DNA of 6,918 nt from positions 1 to 6,918 of the forward strand of contig JASHVY010000572.1 of NCBI GenBank assembly GCA_030044345.1. Direction: 5' to 3'. The stretch comes from Acetobacteraceae bacterium. GTDB taxonomy: Bacteria; Pseudomonadota; Alphaproteobacteria; Acetobacterales; Acetobacteraceae. The notes beneath the pieces were generated by a model, which was not told where the DNA came from, searched no databases, and worked only from the letters and a program-made list of their open reading frames with translations. This document shows, one piece after another, positions 5,101 through 6,918 of the stretch (position 1 is the stretch's first letter; the number at the start of each line of letters is the position of its first letter). The position numbers and the translations under genes are program-made.

Positions 5101-5634
5101 ATGAGCGGCACGACTGATCCGCCGGCCAAGCCCGAAGGTACTGCAGCCGGGGAGCCATCGATGGAGGACATCCTTGCTTCGATCCGCCGTATCCTGAACG
5201 AGGATGGTGCAGCCCAGGCGCAGCCGCCACCATCGCAGCCGGAATCAGAGGGGGTGCTGGTCCTGGACAGCTCGATGATGGTTGCCGAACCCAAGGCCGA
5301 GGACATGGCAAGCGCGCCGGCTGTGGGCCCAGAGGCGGCGGCGCCCACCAATCCGTCCGTCAAGGCGGAGAGCGAGGAAGCGGCAATGCGCGAGGCGCGG
5401 CTGGTGGCACCCGAGGCTGCGGCGGCGGCTGCCGCCGCGGTCGGCGGCCTCGTCAAGCGGCTGGCGGGCGAGCGGGGCACGCTCGTCTCCCGCAGCGGCC
5501 CAACCCTGGAGGATCTCGTGCGGGAGGAGATGCGCCCGCTGCTCAAAGCCTGGTTGGACGAGAACCTGCCCGGCCTGGTCGAGCGGCTGGTGCGCGCCGA
5601 AATCGAGCGTGTGATCGGGCGCATCGCCCCCTAG
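5101..5634 (+). CDS. popZ: PopZ polar organizing protein (DUF2497)
   Basis: PopZ self-assembles into a microdomain at the cell pole and, in Caulobacter, anchors the chromosome origin through ParB and recruits cell-cycle proteins. The 177-residue product has the family layout. A short N-terminal helix SMEDILASIRRIL (about residues 20-32) is the partner-binding region. A long, disordered, Pro/Ala/Glu-rich linker follows, with an alanine run near residues 103-113. The C-terminal oligomerisation helices run from TLEDLVREEM (about 135) through RPLLKAWLDENLPGLVERL to RVIGRI. Length is the same as I recall for Caulobacter PopZ. ATG at 5101 is preferred: GGGA lies at 5090-5093, and the product keeps about 19 residues before the first helix. 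ATG at 5161 would start within that helix. The linker is less acidic at its start than in Caulobacter. The neighbours tolC and valS fit the usual locus. Confidence 0.92.
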   Translation: MSGTTDPPAKPEGTAAGEPSMEDILASIRRILNEDGAAQAQPPPSQPESEGVLVLDSSMMVAEPKAEDMASAPAVGPEAAAPTNPSVKAESEEAAMREARLVAPEAAAAAAAAVGGLVKRLAGERGTLVSRSGPTLEDLVREEMRPLLKAWLDENLPGLVERLVRAEIERVIGRIAP

Positions 5635-5642
5635 AGTGATCG

Positions 5643-5731
5643 GACCTGGGGCGAGGTCGAAAAGCGGCCCGCCACTGCCAAAAGATTGATCGCCCGGCGA
5701 AAGCCGGATCGTGATGATGAAAAATCATCAC
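5643..5731 (+). promoter_or_regulatory. Structured leader between popZ and valS
   Basis: Three small inverted repeats follow one another. GACCT (5643-5647) pairs with AGGTC (5654-5658). CCGGC (5694-5698) and GCCGG (5703-5707) close a GAAA tetraloop, with GAT/ATC pairs outside a three-base bulge. GTGATGAT (5711-5718) pairs perfectly with ATCATCAC (5724-5731) around GAAAA. None is followed by a T-run. They occupy most of the 152-bp gap, so if valS is transcribed from popZ or from just after it, its mRNA leader would be folded. I see no T-box elements, which would not be expected in this group. Confidence 0.45.
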
Positions 5732-5806
5732 ACGCCAGCGCTCGTTGCACTTGCGCTGCTGCGCCCGGCGAGCGAAAGCATCCGCTATGCTGGAAAAGAC
5801 CTATGA
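5714..5806 (+). CDS. Possible 30-aa upstream reading frame overlapping the valS start
   Basis: Two adjacent ATG codons (5714 and 5717) open a 30-codon frame starting MMKNHHTPALVALALLRPAS and ending at TGA 5804-5806, 20 bases inside valS in another frame. The start lies within a perfect hairpin. There is a single valine codon, so it is not a valine-attenuation leader. The valS start has only a weak purine stretch (GCGAAAG) upstream, so coupling by ribosomes finishing this frame is conceivable. It may equally be chance: no clear ribosome binding site precedes it and no family is recognised. Confidence 0.25.
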   Translation: MMKNHHTPALVALALLRPASESIRYAGKDL

Positions 5807-6918
5807 CCCGGCGGCGATCGAAGGGCGACTCTACGCCGAATGGGAAGAAAGTGGCGCCTTCGCCGCCCGGCCGGAGAGCGCAGCCCGGCCCTTCACCATC
5901 ATGGTGCCGCCGCCGAACGTCACCGGCATTCTGCATATGGGGCATGCGCTCACCTTCACCCTGCAGGACGCGCTGATCCGCTGGCGGCGGATGGAGGGGC
6001 GGGACGCGCTCTGGCAGCCCGGCACCGACCATGCCGGGATCGCAACCCAGATGGTGGTGGAGCGGCGCCTCGCCGAGGAGCAGACAAGCCGCCGAGCGCT
6101 CGGTCGCGAGGCTTTCGTTGAACGGATTTGGCGCTGGCGGGAGGAGTCGGGCGGCACCATCACGCGCCAGCTCCGCCGGCTCGGCGCCTCGCTCGACTGG
6201 CCGCGGGAACGCTTCACCATGGATCCCGGCCTTTCGGAAGCCGTGCGGCGGGTGTTCGTCACGCTTCACCGCGAGGGCCTGATCTATCGCGCCCGGCGGC
6301 TGGTGAACTGGGACCCGAAATTCCAATCCGCGATCTCCGATCTCGAGGTGGAGAGCCGCGCGATCAAAGGCACGCTCTGGCACATTCGGCACCCGATCGC
6401 GGATGCGGACGGAGAATTCATCATCGTCGCGACGACGCGGCCCGAGACCATGCTGGGTGACGTCGCAGTTGCCGTGCACCCGGAGGATGAGCGCTACCGC
6501 GCGCTGATCGGCCGCGAGGCGGTCCTGCCGCTGATCGGGCGGCGGATTCCGATCATCGCCGATCCCTATTCGGACCCGGAGAAGGGCACCGGAGCGGTGA
6601 AGATCACCCCGGCGCACGATTTCAACGATTTCAAGGTGGGCGAGCGCCACGGCTTGCCGATGCCTTCGGTGCTCGACCGCGAGGCGAAGATCCGGCTCGA
6701 TGAGATCCGGGAGCGTTTTTCACCCGTACCGGGAGTCGCAGATCCTGCATTCCTGGAAACGCTTGCCGGGCAGGACCGTTTCGCCGCGCGCGAGGCGATC
6801 GTGCAGAAGCTCGAAGAACTGGGATTGCTCGCGAAATCGGAGACGCATCTGCATCAGGTCCCGCACGGAGACCGATCGGGCGTGCCGATCGAGCCGCTGC
6901 TCACCTGGCAATGGTTCT
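5787..6918 (+). CDS. valS: Valyl-tRNA synthetase, N-terminal part (cut by window end)
   Basis: ValRS charges tRNA-Val with valine in the cytoplasm and hydrolyses mischarged threonine. The frame is open from ATG 5787 to the window edge, 377 codons, roughly 40 percent of a usual 880-950-residue enzyme. It opens MLEKTYDPAAIEGRLYAEW, a standard ValRS start. The class I nucleotide-binding signature is PPPNVTGILHMGH, with HMGH at residues 50-53. VNWDPKFQSAISDLEV (NWDPK at 174-178) follows. The CP1 editing domain shows TTRPETMLGD (216-225) and GTGAVKITPAHDFNDFKVG (267-285), with the conserved threonines and aspartates in place. The KMSKS loop and anticodon-binding domain lie beyond the window. The ribosome binding site is weak. 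It follows popZ by 152 bp in the same direction. No lesions are seen. Confidence 0.96.
   Translation, partial: MLEKTYDPAAIEGRLYAEWEESGAFAARPESAARPFTIMVPPPNVTGILHMGHALTFTLQDALIRWRRMEGRDALWQPGTDHAGIATQMVVERRLAEEQTSRRALGREAFVERIWRWREESGGTITRQLRRLGASLDWPRERFTMDPGLSEAVRRVFVTLHREGLIYRARRLVNWDPKFQSAISDLEVESRAIKGTLWHIRHPIADADGEFIIVATTRPETMLGDVAVAVHPEDERYRALIGREAVLPLIGRRIPIIADPYSDPEKGTGAVKITPAHDFNDFKVGERHGLPMPSVLDREAKIRLDEIRERFSPVPGVADPAFLETLAGQDRFAAREAIVQKLEELGLLAKSETHLHQVPHGDRSGVPIEPLLTWQWF

Noticed and set aside
4902..5117. 71-codon plus-strand frame running into popZ
   Set aside because: No family resemblance, runs through the popZ leader hairpin and past the popZ start; most likely chance.
1..6918. 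CRISPR array, complete insertion sequence or prophage structural genes
   Set aside because: No regularly spaced repeats with spacers, no transposase and no phage structural proteins could be read on either strand.

Overview
The window reads as chromosomal DNA from a GC-rich alphaproteobacterium. The main evidence is the right-hand gene order: a Pcm-type methyltransferase, a TolC-family outer-membrane channel, a PopZ/DUF2497 polar organizer and valyl-tRNA synthetase, all on the + strand. From general knowledge this order recurs in alphaproteobacteria, and PopZ is essentially restricted to that class. Genus cannot be told from the sequence; Rhodospirillales-like lineages and Hyphomicrobiales are both possible.

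Bases 1 to about 2236 look like the remnant of an integrated element next to a tRNA-Cys(GCA) gene (2237-2307, minus strand). A P4-type tyrosine integrase is encoded from 2083 down to 1613, on the 3' side of the tRNA, the usual arrangement when a tRNA 3' end served as attB. The integrase is dead: a one-base insertion near 1988, a 5-bp tandem duplication at 1880-1889, and loss of its whole catalytic domain after 1613. Further left are an unrecognised 149-codon gene (779-1228, minus) and an apparently intact BrnT/BrnA type II toxin-antitoxin pair (190-772, plus) with a palindromic operator-like region and a possibly leaderless toxin start. The unknown gene and brnA converge with a 6-bp gap. The distal end of the element is not in the window.

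From 2308 to the right end is core genome. A 144-bp divergent region separates tRNA-Cys from pcm (2452-3150). Then come tolC (about 3317-4849), popZ (5101-5634) and the first 377 codons of valS (5787 onward, cut by the window end). The gaps between them (166, 251 and 152 bp) hold inverted repeats: a hairpin right after tolC, a near-perfect 11-bp-stem hairpin 45 bases before popZ, and three small hairpins before valS. A 30-codon upstream reading frame overlaps the valS start. The four core genes do not form one pathway: they cover a methyltransferase of uncertain substrate, export/efflux, pole organization and translation.

I see no CRISPR array, rRNA, complete insertion sequence or obviously new multi-gene system. 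The most notable items are the step-by-step decay of the integrase beside an intact toxin-antitoxin module, the operator and leaderless-start architecture of brnTA, the nested inverted repeat upstream of the unknown 149-codon gene, and the structured leaders of popZ and valS.
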